Source of the DNA: Takakia lepidozioides
Taxonomy: Eukaryota; Streptophyta; Takakiopsida; Takakiales; Takakiaceae
Direction of reading: 5' to 3'
Length of the DNA stretch: 64,000 nt
Assembly: GCA_030704615.1 (NCBI GenBank)
Contig: CM060733.1
Span: 30,318,001 to 30,382,000, forward strand
The position numbers and the translations under genes were made by a program. Within the stretch, counting starts at the first letter, position 1; each line of letters starts with the position of its first letter. The notes beneath the pieces are model-generated. The model had not been told where the DNA came from and did no database searches. It was given only the letters and a program-made list of their open reading frames with translations. This document shows positions 54,859 through 64,000 of the stretch, piece after piece.

Positions 54859-56421
54859 CGCTCCCAACGCTTCTCCTGATGCATCGCAATGAACATGAAA
54901 TACTACATGCCAGTGAGGGTTAATCAGCACAGGTGTAGTTGTTACTGACAGTGTAAGTTCCTCAAAAGCCTGTTGACATTCAGCTGTCCAGGCAAACACT
55001 GCATCTTTCTTTAGAAGCTTGCTCAATGGTGCTGCTATTTGTGCATACCTTTTGACAAATCTTCTGTAATAACTGGTTTGCCCAAGGAATCTCCTTAAAC
55101 TCTTAACAATCACTGGTGGTGGAGAGGCTTTAATGGACTCTGTCTTCCTGGGATCCACAAGAAGTCCATTCTTACACACAATGTGTCCCAGAAGCACCCC
55201 TGAGTTCACACAGAAAGTACACTTCTCTGGATTCAGGCCCAGACCTCTCATCCTGCATCTGGCCAGACATAACTCCAATTTATGTAAGTGCTCATTCTTA
55301 GAGCTGTACACACTGAAATCATCCAGATACTCATGAAAAGATTCACTTATTACTCTCTGAAAGGTTGCTGGTGCATTACAAAGTCCAAAGGGCATGACTT
55401 TGTATGCATAAGCACCCCAGTCTGTGATGAAAGTTGTCTTTCCTTGATCTTCTTCTGCCACTTGCACTTGATTATAACCACTGAAACCATCCATGAATGA
55501 GTACATCTCATGGCCTGCCACAGTGTCCAATACTGCTTCTGTGAATGGCAAAGGGAAAGGATCTTTCTTCGTACAAGCATTCAGCTTCTTGTAGTTCACA
55601 CATACTCTTAGTTTACCATTCTTCTTGGGAACTATAACAATGGGTGACAACCAAGTTGTATACTCTATTGGGTATATAAACTTAGCCTCAGCCAACTTCT
55701 TAATCTCTTCTCCAACCTTCTGTGCGTAGTTGGGATTCATTCTGTACCTCGCCTGCTTGATTGGTACTGACCCTGGTTCCAGTTCAATCTTATGCTGACA
55801 GACTTCAGGTGGTATCCCTTTTAGATCCTCATAGCTCCAAGCAAATACATCTCTGTATTTGATGAACAAACTTTTAGCTTCTTCAAAGAATTCCTGCTCC
55901 AAATCAGTTCCTACTTTCACCATCCTCGGTTCCTCTTTAGTTCCCACATTCACTTCCCTCACCTGCTCATCAGCTGTGATTGTCCAACCAGTCACCACTT
56001 CATCCTGTAAGCTCACAGTGGCTGGTTCCTCTAGGATTTCCATTTCTCCTTCTCTTTCTTCATAGAAATGTGATGGGTAACTGCTGGTTTCCTCTTCAGT
56101 TGGTGTTGCTGTCACTACACCACAGCAGATACCTCTTAAACAACTTAGGTTTTTCAGCCGCATCTCTGCAACCTGCTCCCACTCTGGGTGTGCAGCAAAT
56201 AGGGTAGCTTCCTGCTCCTCATCCAGTCCTCCTTTCCAGTCATACTCTCTGACTCCTCGAGGTCTTCTCGTAGCAGGTAATCTACTAGATTTCTTTGTGG
56301 TAATTTGTATCTCGTGTATCCCATTATGCACGGTTAGTAACTGAGAATTCCAGTCATGGAATACCCTGGCCTGTTTCAGCCGGACGTCCCAATAATAAGG
56401 AGTAAGCCTCCATGACTTCAT
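54859..56421 (-). pseudogene. gypsy-B reverse transcriptase
   Basis: Long open frame: acidic linker, KIELEPGSVPIKQARYRMNP, SPIVIVPKKNGKLRVCVNYK, DGFSGYNQV, MPFGLCNAPATFQR, the catalytic YLDDFSVYSS, KCTFCVNSGVLLGHIV and the RNase H start near 54870. A 1-bp frame change near 56370 separates it from the protease frame. The active site is complete but the enzyme is split by the inversion. Confidence 0.9.
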
Positions 56422-57481
56422 CCATCTTCAACACAGTTACTGTGATCATAAAGATCATCTTCTGTATCTGTATCTTAACTCCTCTTATTAATCCCAATGG
56501 CTGTACACTTCTTTGATCTGCCATTGTTACTGTAAATGGGGCTGGTTTCATGTTACTTAGACCAAGCTTCTTTCTTAATTGGTCTGTCATGATATTCACT
56601 CCAGAACCTCCATCTATCAGTACATCAGTTAGTTCTGTGCTTCCAATTCTCAATTGGATTACTGACATAGAATCATCAAAGTCCATGACTGTTTCTCGCC
56701 CTTCCGGCTTCACATTATAACTGGTCACCTTGCTGTTCAGGTCTGTGTTTCCTGTCTCCTGGGCAATTCGATTGATTGCTTGATACAGCCTGTGCCTACA
56801 ATAAGGTGCCACAGCTAATAGCTGTCCAATGGTAATCTCTGCTTTGGTCCGGCATATTACTTCAGCCAAAGTCTCTTCATAACTTTGCATGTCTGCATCT
56901 TCTTTCTTTCTTTCATCCTCACTCACTTCTTCTTCTCCATCAGAATCAGAGGAATCTGCCACAGGAATATCAGTACTCTTCTGCATTTCCCTTATAGTAT
57001 CTGCCACTTCCTTGTGCAGTTCCTTCTCATCTTTCCAAGTCTCTTCATCTTCAGGCATATCACTGCCATCTTCATTATCATCATCTTCCTCAGCTACTGG
57101 GAGGTTTAGTTTGGCTTTGCTTCTGGTTACTATCATTGTACTTACTTCTGGTACAACACATGGCCCAACCATGTGAGCTGCCACCACTGGGCCCTCATTC
57201 ACAGGAGCTCTCATCTCATTCTGGTGTCTTATCCAGAATGAACAGGCTGCCCTACGATGTCCTGGCTGATTACAATAGTAACATAGTTCTTCACCATTGG
57301 GTCTTCGCCCTTGGTCTGTTTCTGGATTATTTCTGTAATCCTGATTCCCAGGCTGGTAATTCCCCCTTGGATTACCCTGATAGTTGTCCTCTGGAATTTC
57401 CTTGGTAATTTCCTCTTGAATTACCTCTCCCTTCCATGCCATTGTTATAACCACCAGACCTACCATAGTGGTCCTGATCAT
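56354..57481 (-). pseudogene. gypsy-B Gag C-terminal zinc knuckle and protease
   Basis: Has CYYCNQPGHRRAAC (CCHC), a long acidic linker and a retropepsin-like segment with LIDGGSGVNIMTDQLRKKLG. DGGSG in place of DTGA is seen in Tat/Athila-type elements. It ends at a frame change into RT. Confidence 0.85.
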
Positions 57482-58016
57482 TGTTTCTTCTTGGCTGGGG
57501 CTGCACCTGATGCACCCTTACTTGCCTAGGTTCTCTTGCAGCTGTCCTTCTGTTGTAGTAACAATTCTCAGTAGAATGGTTATCCATTTTACAGATAGTA
57601 CAATGTTTCTCCTTCATGTGGCATTCTGTGGTGGTATGGCCTTCATTCTGACACTTTGCACACCATACACCCTTCCTCCAATGTGTTGCAGCCTCTGTGG
57701 CATACTTCTTCAAGATTTCTTCCAATCTTTTTTCATAGTTATCCCTCTTCAACTTCTCCTTTCTCTTACTCTTCCTTTTTAGTTCTTGCTCTTCTTCTTC
57801 ATCTGACTCATCCTCAGAGTCCCCATCATCCTTTTTCTCTCTCCTGAGCATTCCCAATTGCTCAATTCTGTTTGCAGTTTCAAATGCCTCCTCCACTGTA
57901 TTATGGGGTAATATATCCACTTTCTTTTGCAACTCTGGTCGTAGTCCACTCACAAACCAAGTCTTCTGTAAACTGGGTGCTGGTACTGCAGCCAGCTTTT
58001 TCATCATCAATTCCAT
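57372..58016 (-). pseudogene. gypsy-B Gag, central part with two zinc knuckles
   Basis: Helical sequence (KTWFVSGLRPELQKKVDILP), a charged stretch, then WCAKCQNEGHTTTEC and HCTICKMDNHSTENC, and a Gly/Asn/Arg-rich tail. It overlaps the next frame at 57372-57481 with a frame change. The piece upstream (58017-58250) is Gag-like but frame-broken. Confidence 0.82.
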
Positions 58017-58248
58017 CTTTCCATATACTCCTCAACAGTTTCATGCTTCTTTTGCTTTAACTGTTGTAAACTTCCATACACTTCATCCTCAGTTTTACTT
58101 GTCCTGAACCTATTTCGAAATATTGTATTCAAGCCATTTCAGGTTAGGAAATGATTATCAGGGAATCTTGCATATCATTCACTTGCTTTCTTGATAAGTG
58201 AACAAGGAAACAATCTCATCTTGGCATCATCGCCATTCTCATTGTTCA

Positions 58249-59097
58249 CTATACACATGTGCTCAAATTGGCTAATGTGTACATCGGGATCCCCTTTTCC
58301 TGAATATATTGGAAAGGGTGGTTTGCCCGTGTTGGTTGTAACGCCATCTGTGGCCCTACCTTCTGCCCACTGACAGGTGCTGGCACCCTTGCTGGTGCTG
58401 GTCCTTCTGGACCTGTTGTTTTTGTGGTGGATCTTCCACCAAGTGGTGGCCCTTGAGCACTCCCTGCTACTGGCCCCACGATATTCACAATATTCCCAGC
58501 TTCAGTTGCACTATTTCCCACACTCCCTGTCCCCCCAGAGCCAGATCCAAGCCGCCCGCCTGATCCCCCTGAGCCGACACCTTCATTGGCCTGTGATCCA
58601 AGTGCTCCACTTGATCCATTTCCAACGGGTTGGGATGTCCTGGTTGTAGTCTCAACCTCAGCTGTTGGGTCTACTTCTTCATATTCTTCCTCTTCCAATT
58701 TCTTCTCTCTGTTTTCATCCTCCAAGTTCTGCCCTTGGGTTTCTTCTTCACTCATGTAACTCAACTGTAATGGTGTTGGAGAGTCTGAACTCTCCGTTGG
58801 CTCTGCCACATCCTCTTCTCCTTCTTCACCTTCCGCTTCAGAAACTGGAGTTCGTGCTTTTGGTGTTCCATGCCAACTCTTATCAAAGATTTCTGTCAAA
58901 TCTTTTATCCAGGGATGTACCTCAGATCTTTCACCTCGTGATTGATTTTCTTCCTGTACCAATTCCCTTAATCTTTCTTGCAAAGAACAGAAGGAGTGGC
59001 ATCCAACTCTAGTTCTTCCGGTATGGGTGATGTACTCTTTGATCTTAATGGTGTGAGAGGTCCAGATGATTCCCCTATGTCTATTCCTCTCTCCCAA
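58249..59097 (-). CDS. gypsy-B Gag N-terminal, acidic and Gly/Ser-rich region
   Basis: 282-residue frame, acidic (EAEGEEGEEDVAEPTESSDS) then Gly/Ser/Ala-rich, ending NHPFQYIQEKGIPMYTLANL, which looks like the beginning of a Gag core. It is low complexity and probably disordered. Confidence 0.65.
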   Translation of the reverse strand: MGERNRHRGIIWTSHTIKIKEYITHTGRTRVGCHSFCSLQERLRELVQEENQSRGERSEVHPWIKDLTEIFDKSWHGTPKARTPVSEAEGEEGEEDVAEPTESSDSPTPLQLSYMSEEETQGQNLEDENREKKLEEEEYEEVDPTAEVETTTRTSQPVGNGSSGALGSQANEGVGSGGSGGRLGSGSGGTGSVGNSATEAGNIVNIVGPVAGSAQGPPLGGRSTTKTTGPEGPAPARVPAPVSGQKVGPQMALQPTRANHPFQYIQEKGIPMYTLANLSTCV

Positions 59098-59198
59098 AGA
59101 TATGGATAATTACTTTCAGATAGCTTTCTCTTTTTGCTGAATATCTCTGGCGTCTAGCTTCTCTTTCATCACTCATGTCCCATGTCTTTCATTTCTTT

Positions 59199-59893
59199 TT
59201 AATGTGGCAATAACCAAAACTCTCTTCTGTAATATCTCTCGTATATGCCTGGGTTTCTTTCAAGCTTCAATGCACCCTTGGCTATACTTGAAGTCTCCGT
59301 TACCATATAACCATATGGCAAACAAGTCTGGAAAGCTGTTCTTGGTGTGAGTTTGATCCACAAAATATCCTTTGGAATCCAATTCTTTACCAGTACAAGC
59401 TCTTCATGCATATGAGTATAACATTCACTTTTCTTTCTTCCCAGCCTTCAAACTCTACTCGCTTAATGGATAGCAATGCTATCACATATACCAATGTTGG
59501 TAACCAACGTGCTCTTCCTCTACAGGCTACCTGATAAATCTTTATCACTCCTTTCTCCAGACCCCACTCAGGGTCAGCATCATGCACTCGCTTAAGAATA
59601 TTTTCTTTACAACCGTCTGGCAATTCCAAGAACCTTTGAAAGAATTGTTTGGACAATCTTTCTTCCTTCGTTCCACAGGGAATTTGATTCACTTCAAATT
59701 CTTTAATGGTCCAACCACCATGATCCCACCAGATGCCTGTCACATCTGGTTGTTCTTGACTCAGTTCCCCAGTATCGTCGCCAAATGTCGCGCGGCTTTT
59801 ACTCACCCATCCCTTCGCTATCCGAGGCGGAAACTCCAAGATAGAAGAGTTGGAAATCTCTAAGTACTCAGCCCGCTCAGAACAATCAGTCAT
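59199..59893 (-). pseudogene. gypsy-B 5' ORF next to the 5' LTR
   Basis: Two overlapping frames (59387-59893 and 59199-59411). The first overlaps LTR and primer site and then reads IWWDHGGWTIKEFEVNQIPC, ARWLPTLVYVIALLSIKRVE. The second reads TAFQTCLPYGYMVTETSSIA. It resembles no domain I know; it may be an extra ORF or the Gag start. The gap 59098-59198 has nothing. Confidence 0.5.
59768..59784 (-). promoter_or_regulatory. gypsy-B primer-binding site
   Basis: Minus-strand TTGGCGACGATACTGGGGA adjoins the 5' LTR. It resembles the TGGCGCCGTTGCCGGGGA site of plant Athila/Tat elements with several mismatches. Confidence 0.55.
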
Positions 59894-60757
59894 GACCTAC
59901 AGCATGGGGGTGTTTCCTATTTGTTTTCCTTTCCGCATTCATGTTAGCTACCTGGTTATTGATAATTAAGTATCAGTTTGCTTCATCAATCTATCGGATT
60001 CTATCAACTCATCCATTCATTCCACAGCTTCACTCAGATCTCTCTACACAGTGTGATTGTATCGTATAAGTATCAGATTATGATTTATCAGGTATCAGGC
60101 CGAAGCCATTGTGTCTCTAATCTGCTCTACAATATCACTACAGCTTTGCATATAACAAGCATCTACTAATCATCTCTCCTCCTTCACCGTGCTCTCCATG
60201 CTTGCTTCCGTTCCTGCTCTCCGCCCGATCCCCTCTCATGCATGACCAAGAAGTCCTCCCCCTCAAGTGCTTCCAAGAATCCCCCTTCTCAGTCCTTGTT
60301 TCTCCCTTTATCTTCTTACCCGTGGCTCTAACCGTTTCCCTCACTAACCGTCGTCCGTGAACTAACATGTTCCATTAGCAGGTGTTGTTCCCCACAGTCG
60401 TTCCCTGTCCTGCTCTCCGTTCCCTATGGTCGTGACAGCTGTGTCAAGCTGTGACTGGCTGTGTGAAACTGTGACGGGCTGTGACTGGCTGTGCGACTGT
60501 GTTTGGCTGTGTCGGGCTGTGACTGGCTGTGTGGCTGTGTCAGCTGTGACGGGCTGTGTTGGCTGTGATGGCTGTGTCGGGCTGTGACGAGCTGTGCTGA
60601 CTGTGACGGGCTGTGTTGGCTGTGACGGGCTGTGTAACCCCCCTTTATAGTGCGCTGTTGTCACCCCTAAGGCTCCTGTTGGTCTCAGTCTGTGCAAAAA
60701 TTAAGGGTACCCTACAGATCCCGTATAAGTGTCTAAGTCCCAGACAGTCCTCTAACA
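59786..60757 (-). repeat. gypsy-B 5' LTR (972 bp)
   Basis: TGTCGCGCGG...CCTCTAACA; the GGCTGTG minisatellite is at 60430-60640. Confidence 0.93.
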
Positions 60758-61173
60758 TGACTGCAGTGAGAGATATCACTTGGTTCATATGACTGTAGTC
60801 ATCCGGACCGTACCATCCTATACTAATTGTATTGACTTGGTTTGCACGACTTACAGTCATAGAAGTCATATGTACCGTTTATGACTGCAGAATAGTCATA
60901 TATACAGTCATAAATACCACGATCTGTTGTAGTGGGCCTAGCTACCCTGGGTAATTGGCTGATATTTAAACTCGGAGCGGGAAGACAAACCAGTCGTGTT
61001 CAAGAATTAAATCAATCAATCAACCATCAATCAATCAGTAAACCAATCAATCAACCAGTCGGGTTGAAGAAATAAATCAAATTGCAGGTCTGGTTGAAGA
61101 ATTGATGCCACATATCATACTGTTGAAGTACCTTAGCAATAGTTTGTGTCAGGGGATGTGATCAATAACTTAC

Positions 61174-61998
61174 CAGACGTGCCTCCACAGATGTCTTCCC
61201 ACCACGACTAGTTTTTGATGGATTTTGTATACACAAATTTGCCTTCTTCATCTTGGTTGATATGGTGCTGAAACTTGGGGTTGACCAGTACGCAACAAGC
61301 CTGGTCCATTGCCCTTCGTCCACATACCAAGGTTTGCCCTCCCCTGCCTTAAACTTTGCATACAGTTCACTTCGTTGTGTCTTCAAAGCTTTACCAATGG
61401 TGTGTCGCATGTGCTCGTAGTCCAGACTGCGTGGAGTGTATGAAAAAGTGGACGCTAGCACGCGCTGGACTGCCTTAATGTCCTCCTCATCCTGCTCTTG
61501 AATGGCCAGTGATAAGTCACACAATTGAAACATCTGCCCTTTAAGAGCTGCATGCCAAGAATTGCGAGAAGAGCCTACTGGCTCCCCAAACTTGTTGACA
61601 AGAACGATCTGCGAGGGAAGGCCGAACTGCTCCCGCTCCACTTTCACCTTTGTTGCCGCTGCCTTTGCTCTCCGGTTCTGACGCCGCAGTTCATTGGCTC
61701 TGTCCTTCTTGGACATTTCAATCGGGGGCTCGGGGATATCACTAGGGAATTCATCCAGTGGGGGCTATGACTGGAGCTGGGGAGATGTGACATAGGGCCC
61801 AGGGTAAGGGGCATAGGGTGGGTATGGCGGTCGCACATTTACCAAGAAGTCATGCAGGTCTTGGGCAGAAAATCGACCAAATGCAATAGGCCTCACTCTT
61901 GTTGCGCGTCCGGTGCATGGTTTTAGGGAATGGTTGGCTTTCACCCTCTTTTGGCATGCTACCAATGCCTCTTCCCCCTGGAATGCTAGAGAGGTCAA
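61174..61998 (-). CDS. Transposase_24 (Ptta/En/Spm)-like exon
   Basis: Pro/Tyr-rich start (PPYPPYAPYPGPY), one TAG near 61766, then basic helical sequence (SKKDRANELRRQNRRAKAAA). Next comes a segment fitting plant Ptta/En/Spm transposase domains: YVDEGQWTRLVAYWSTPSFS followed by ISTKMKKANLCIQNPSKTSR. It ends at a strong donor, CTG/GTAAGT (61173). Proteins with this domain are derived from or carried by En/Spm-like transposons. The next intron received the CACTA and gypsy-B insertions; coding resumes near 42.1 kb. Confidence 0.65.
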
Positions 61999-62087
61999 TT
62001 CAATTGCTTCTTTTTGGCAAATGCAACCACCATATTCTCATGCACTGTGTTTGCCCCCCTGTAATAGGGTATGTATTCTTCCTTTCC

Positions 62088-62166
62088 AGACAACCAGCAG
62101 CCCAGTGGTAATGGGCACATACCACGTTGGATGTGGTTATGCTCCCTTCGGGAGGCGTCATACTTT
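62088..62166 (+). mobile_element. Short SINE copy lacking the B-box region
   Basis: CAGCCCAGTGGTAATGGGCA to GTTGGATGTGGTTATG matches the head of the SINE at 8550, then jumps to GCTCCCTTCGGGAGGCGTCA at its end. About 100 bp including the B-box is missing. The GACAACCAGCA lead is shared. Confidence 0.75.
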
Positions 62167-62495
62167 TTTACTTTATTCAGTGGAACCCAAACTCTCACTG
62201 ATGTCTTCCACTATGAGGATCAGAAATGCTTGGCAGCCTACCTGCATGAGGCCTTCACCCTTACACAATCGCTAGAACATTAATTGTGGTTTCAGGATTT
62301 GTTCCTCTCTCATGTTTTCTTCCATTTTGTCCCACAAGCTCTATGAGCTTTCCGCAGACGTTATAAAGTACCATTTCATTTCATTTCATTTCCTTCCTTT
62401 CCATATAGTACTTGGCAAGTACTTTCAAAATTGGGGCAATGCAACATTGCGGCAATGCAACTGTGGACGGGCAGTTTTCCTATCTAGCTGGATAC

Positions 62496-62777
62496 TTACA
62501 CTTGACGTACACTGAGCTGGGTACTTACAGATGGAGACTCCGCAGCTGCTGGGTGTTTGTGCGAGATGGTGGCTAGGGCAGGATCACCGCCGGGCATGTC
62601 TTCGTCAGAGTCCCCGATGTACTCCATTGCAGGCACACAGAGGTCGTCGTCATCGTCATCATCAATTGCATATCTCCGTGTGGGGGGGGCCATGGACTCT
62701 ATTCTTCCACTGCGTCTTGGGGGACCAGAGGGGCGGGCTGGTGGCCGTTGTCTTGCACGCTTTGGCTTCTCTCCCAC
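62496..62777 (-). CDS. Basic Pro/Arg-rich exon of the Transposase_24 gene
   Basis: KRARQRPPARPSGPPRRSGR followed by an acidic run (DDDDDDD) and PAMEYIGDSDEDMPGG. Pro-rich stretches ending in RRSGR are common near the N-terminus of plant proteins of this type. The start Met may be internal to a longer protein. Confidence 0.5.
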   Translation of the reverse strand: MGEKPKRARQRPPARPSGPPRRSGRIESMAPPTRRYAIDDDDDDDLCVPAMEYIGDSDEDMPGGDPALATISHKHPAAAESPSVSTQLSVRQV

Positions 62778-63107
62778 AATCCTGCATTGGACGCCCCATG
62801 GAAGGTGTTGTAAACCCTAAAGCAACCACTAGTTCCCTGAGTGTAACATGACAAAGAAAACATAATGGAGGAGATGACGAACTAATGCACCCCTCAACCC
62901 TAAAAGTGTAGCCACTTTCACGACCCGCGACATGCGGCGATCTCCCGCCCACTCCACCATGCGAGCATAACCTACACTGCGCTCTCACTCATCTCATCCT
63001 CTTCATGGTGTCTTAGGAACTCACAAAGCTACCTACATTGCATGAAATCAACCTCCGCAAGCTGCAAACCTCTGCGGAAAGAGTGACTTTGATAGTTCAA
63101 TGTGAAC

Positions 63108-63250
63108 TCACTGTCCTATGTCTTTCAGCAGCTCCGCTTCAACGAGCTTGATGCGAGCAATGTTAGCTTCTCTTAGCCTCTCATAGTCGGTAATGGGTGC
63201 AGTGGCCGCGTGCTTGACCATCGCATGAGCACATCGCCTCCCTAAACGCA
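63108..63250 (-). CDS. N-terminal exon (YERLREANI motif)
   Basis: Minus-strand ITDYERLREANIARIKLVEA then ELLKDIG, a pattern (YE-x-LR-x-x-NI ... L-x-x-L/IG) often found before RRS-type basic regions in plant transposase-derived proteins. It is the rightmost recognisable part of the minus-strand gene. 62778-63107 is probably intron. Confidence 0.45.
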
Positions 63251-63274
63251 ACATGACGATCAAGATGTACAGAA

Positions 63275-63289
63275 GGGGGGGGGGGGGGG
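63275..63289. repeat. Poly-G run (15 bp)
   Basis: Fifteen consecutive G; its true length is uncertain in most sequencing methods. Confidence 0.9.
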
Positions 63290-63371
63290 TCGAGTATGAC
63301 AGGGGATAGGCGGAGAATGAGTTTGCGAGACCACAACCTGTGGAGGTTTGAGGACGCCTACGCCACAGCAA

Positions 63372-64000
63372 ACAACCTGAAGAAAATGTTGTGTAGTTGC
63401 TCAGAGTGCCATGGTGGCAAGTGGCAGCTACGCAAGACAGTAAAGAATCACCTCCTCTTGCATCGCAGGGACCCGAACCTGAGGTACCCTACAATTCCGG
63501 TACGCACTCCATACTTACTCCACACGCATTTCCGACCTGATGTCTCTGCTCAAGATGGGGTCCCATTTTTTCAAATCACCGCCAGTCAGGAGCGCCAGGA
63601 CTGCCTAACAAAACACGTGTCTCACAGACGTTGGCTGTGGGGCCGTGGGTAGTCATGGCCGTGACTACACTTTATGCCGTTGGCAGTCCTAAGCACGGCT
63701 ACACCTGTTTTCACGATCACGTGACGTGTGTCCTAACCTCCACACATGCACCAAAACACTTCAAGTAAGTAGATTAACGGGGGCGTTTCAATCCTAGATT
63801 AGACTAATGTTGCGATTAGAGTTCGAGGATGAACCTCAAAGACAACCTTAGATCCGCAAGGATAAGTATTGATAATAGCCAAGCGCATTGTTGAATGGCT
63901 GAAGTGAATGAATCAAGCACAATTCCAAGAAGCAAAAAATGGCTTCGTTCCTGAACATTATTTGAACTGGCCCAAGGCATACCAGCTGACAACACTGACT
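63372..64000. other. Right edge of window
   Basis: A plus-strand open stretch at 63386-63652 is unsupported. GTAGTCATGGCCGTGACTAC at about 63651-63670 is a near-palindrome with the same words as the CACTA element at 42.4 kb and may mark another copy. Nothing else seen. Confidence 0.35.

Larger units (their letters stand above)
43012..60757 (-). mobile_element. gypsy-B: full-length Tat/Athila-like Ty3/gypsy with nested CV2
   Basis: LTRs at 43012-44064 and 59786-60757, flanked by perfect TGACT duplications (43007-43011 and 60758-60762). Genes read on the minus strand from the right: an extra 5' ORF, gag with zinc knuckles, protease with DGGSG, RT with LDDFSVYS, RNase H (inverted), integrase, then an extra ORF before the 3' LTR. 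DGGS-type protease, a DDFSVY-type RT site, extra ORFs and a TGGCG-type primer site point to the Tat/Athila side of gypsy rather than to chromoviruses. CV2 occupies 47223-54237. Confidence 0.9.
42363..60934. mobile_element. CACTA-type MITE split by gypsy-B
   Basis: Left end CACTACAACAGATCGCGG at 42363. The right end, inverted, reads CACTACAACAGATCGTGG and ends at 60934. Flanking 3-bp duplications are GGC (42360-42362) and GGC (60935-60937). TIR sequence and 3-bp duplication fit CACTA/EnSpm. Subterminal ATGACTGTAGTCAT-like words occur on both sides. Without gypsy-B the element is about 820 bp (42363-43011 plus 60763-60934) and has no transposase. It sits in an intron of the Transposase_24/FCP1 gene. 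Confidence 0.87.

Noticed and set aside
63386-63652. 118-codon plus-strand frame at the right edge
   Set aside because: No recognisable motif, and it overlaps a region with CACTA-like words; unsupported.
1-64000. rRNA genes, organelle DNA or a viral/bacterial operon
   Set aside because: No rRNA-like or organelle gene sequence and no operon structure seen; gypsy and copia elements are ordinary plant retrotransposons.

Overview
This is nuclear DNA of a plant or a close streptophyte relative. It contains GT-AG introns, Ty1/copia and Ty3/gypsy LTR retrotransposons whose primer sites match plant initiator tRNA-Met, a gypsy element with a chromodomain, a B3 DNA-binding gene, Mutator-like (MULE), hAT-like and CACTA-like DNA transposons and tRNA-type SINEs. 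There are no operons or bacterial signals. The species cannot be read from the sequence; a charophyte alga, bryophyte or fern would all fit. Nearly all of the window is mobile DNA, much of it nested.

Layout. 0-1.7 kb: broken minus-strand gene with a DGNHR-type motif. 1.87-3.53 kb: about 30 units of a 53-bp satellite, each centred on a palindrome. 3.9-7.55 kb: SWIM-type MULE transposase (MULE1). 8.4-9.9 kb: truncated gypsy (gypsy-C) interrupted by a SINE. 11.6-13.1 kb: front part of a copia (copia-P). 13.1-16.7 kb: 5' half of another copia (copia-M) on the minus strand. 17.5-18.7 kb: two small inverted-repeat elements. 19-30.6 kb: a second MULE (MULE2) with a convergent ULP1/C48-protease gene, broken by a chromovirus (CV1). 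30.7-32.3 kb: tandem repeats. 32.4-34.6 kb: 3' half of copia-M on the plus strand. 35.3-37 kb: B3 gene, the clearest ordinary cellular gene. 40.7-63.4 kb: exons of a minus-strand gene with Transposase_24-like, coiled-coil and FCP1/HAD-phosphatase-like segments. One of its introns holds a CACTA-type element (GGC duplications), which holds a Tat/Athila-like gypsy (gypsy-B, TGACT duplications), which holds a second chromovirus (CV2).

The most informative signals are structural. The two copia-M halves are complementary, lie 15-20 kb apart on opposite strands, and both outer ends carry the target duplication GAACT. This is strong evidence for a ~19-kb inversion with breakpoints near 13.13 and 32.45 kb. 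Two smaller inversions affect the RNase H-integrase part of CV1 (~385 bp) and of gypsy-B (~620 bp, with CV2 at one breakpoint). The palindromic satellite has a higher-order register in which the central six bases depend on which spacers flank them. A CAGTCTGC-like motif fills non-coding parts of MULE2 and of the ULP gene and follows the sense strand of each convergent gene.

Most retroelement genes are broken. CV2 is nearly complete, and its few frame breaks look like single-base losses of the kind also seen between its two LTRs, so some may be sequence errors.
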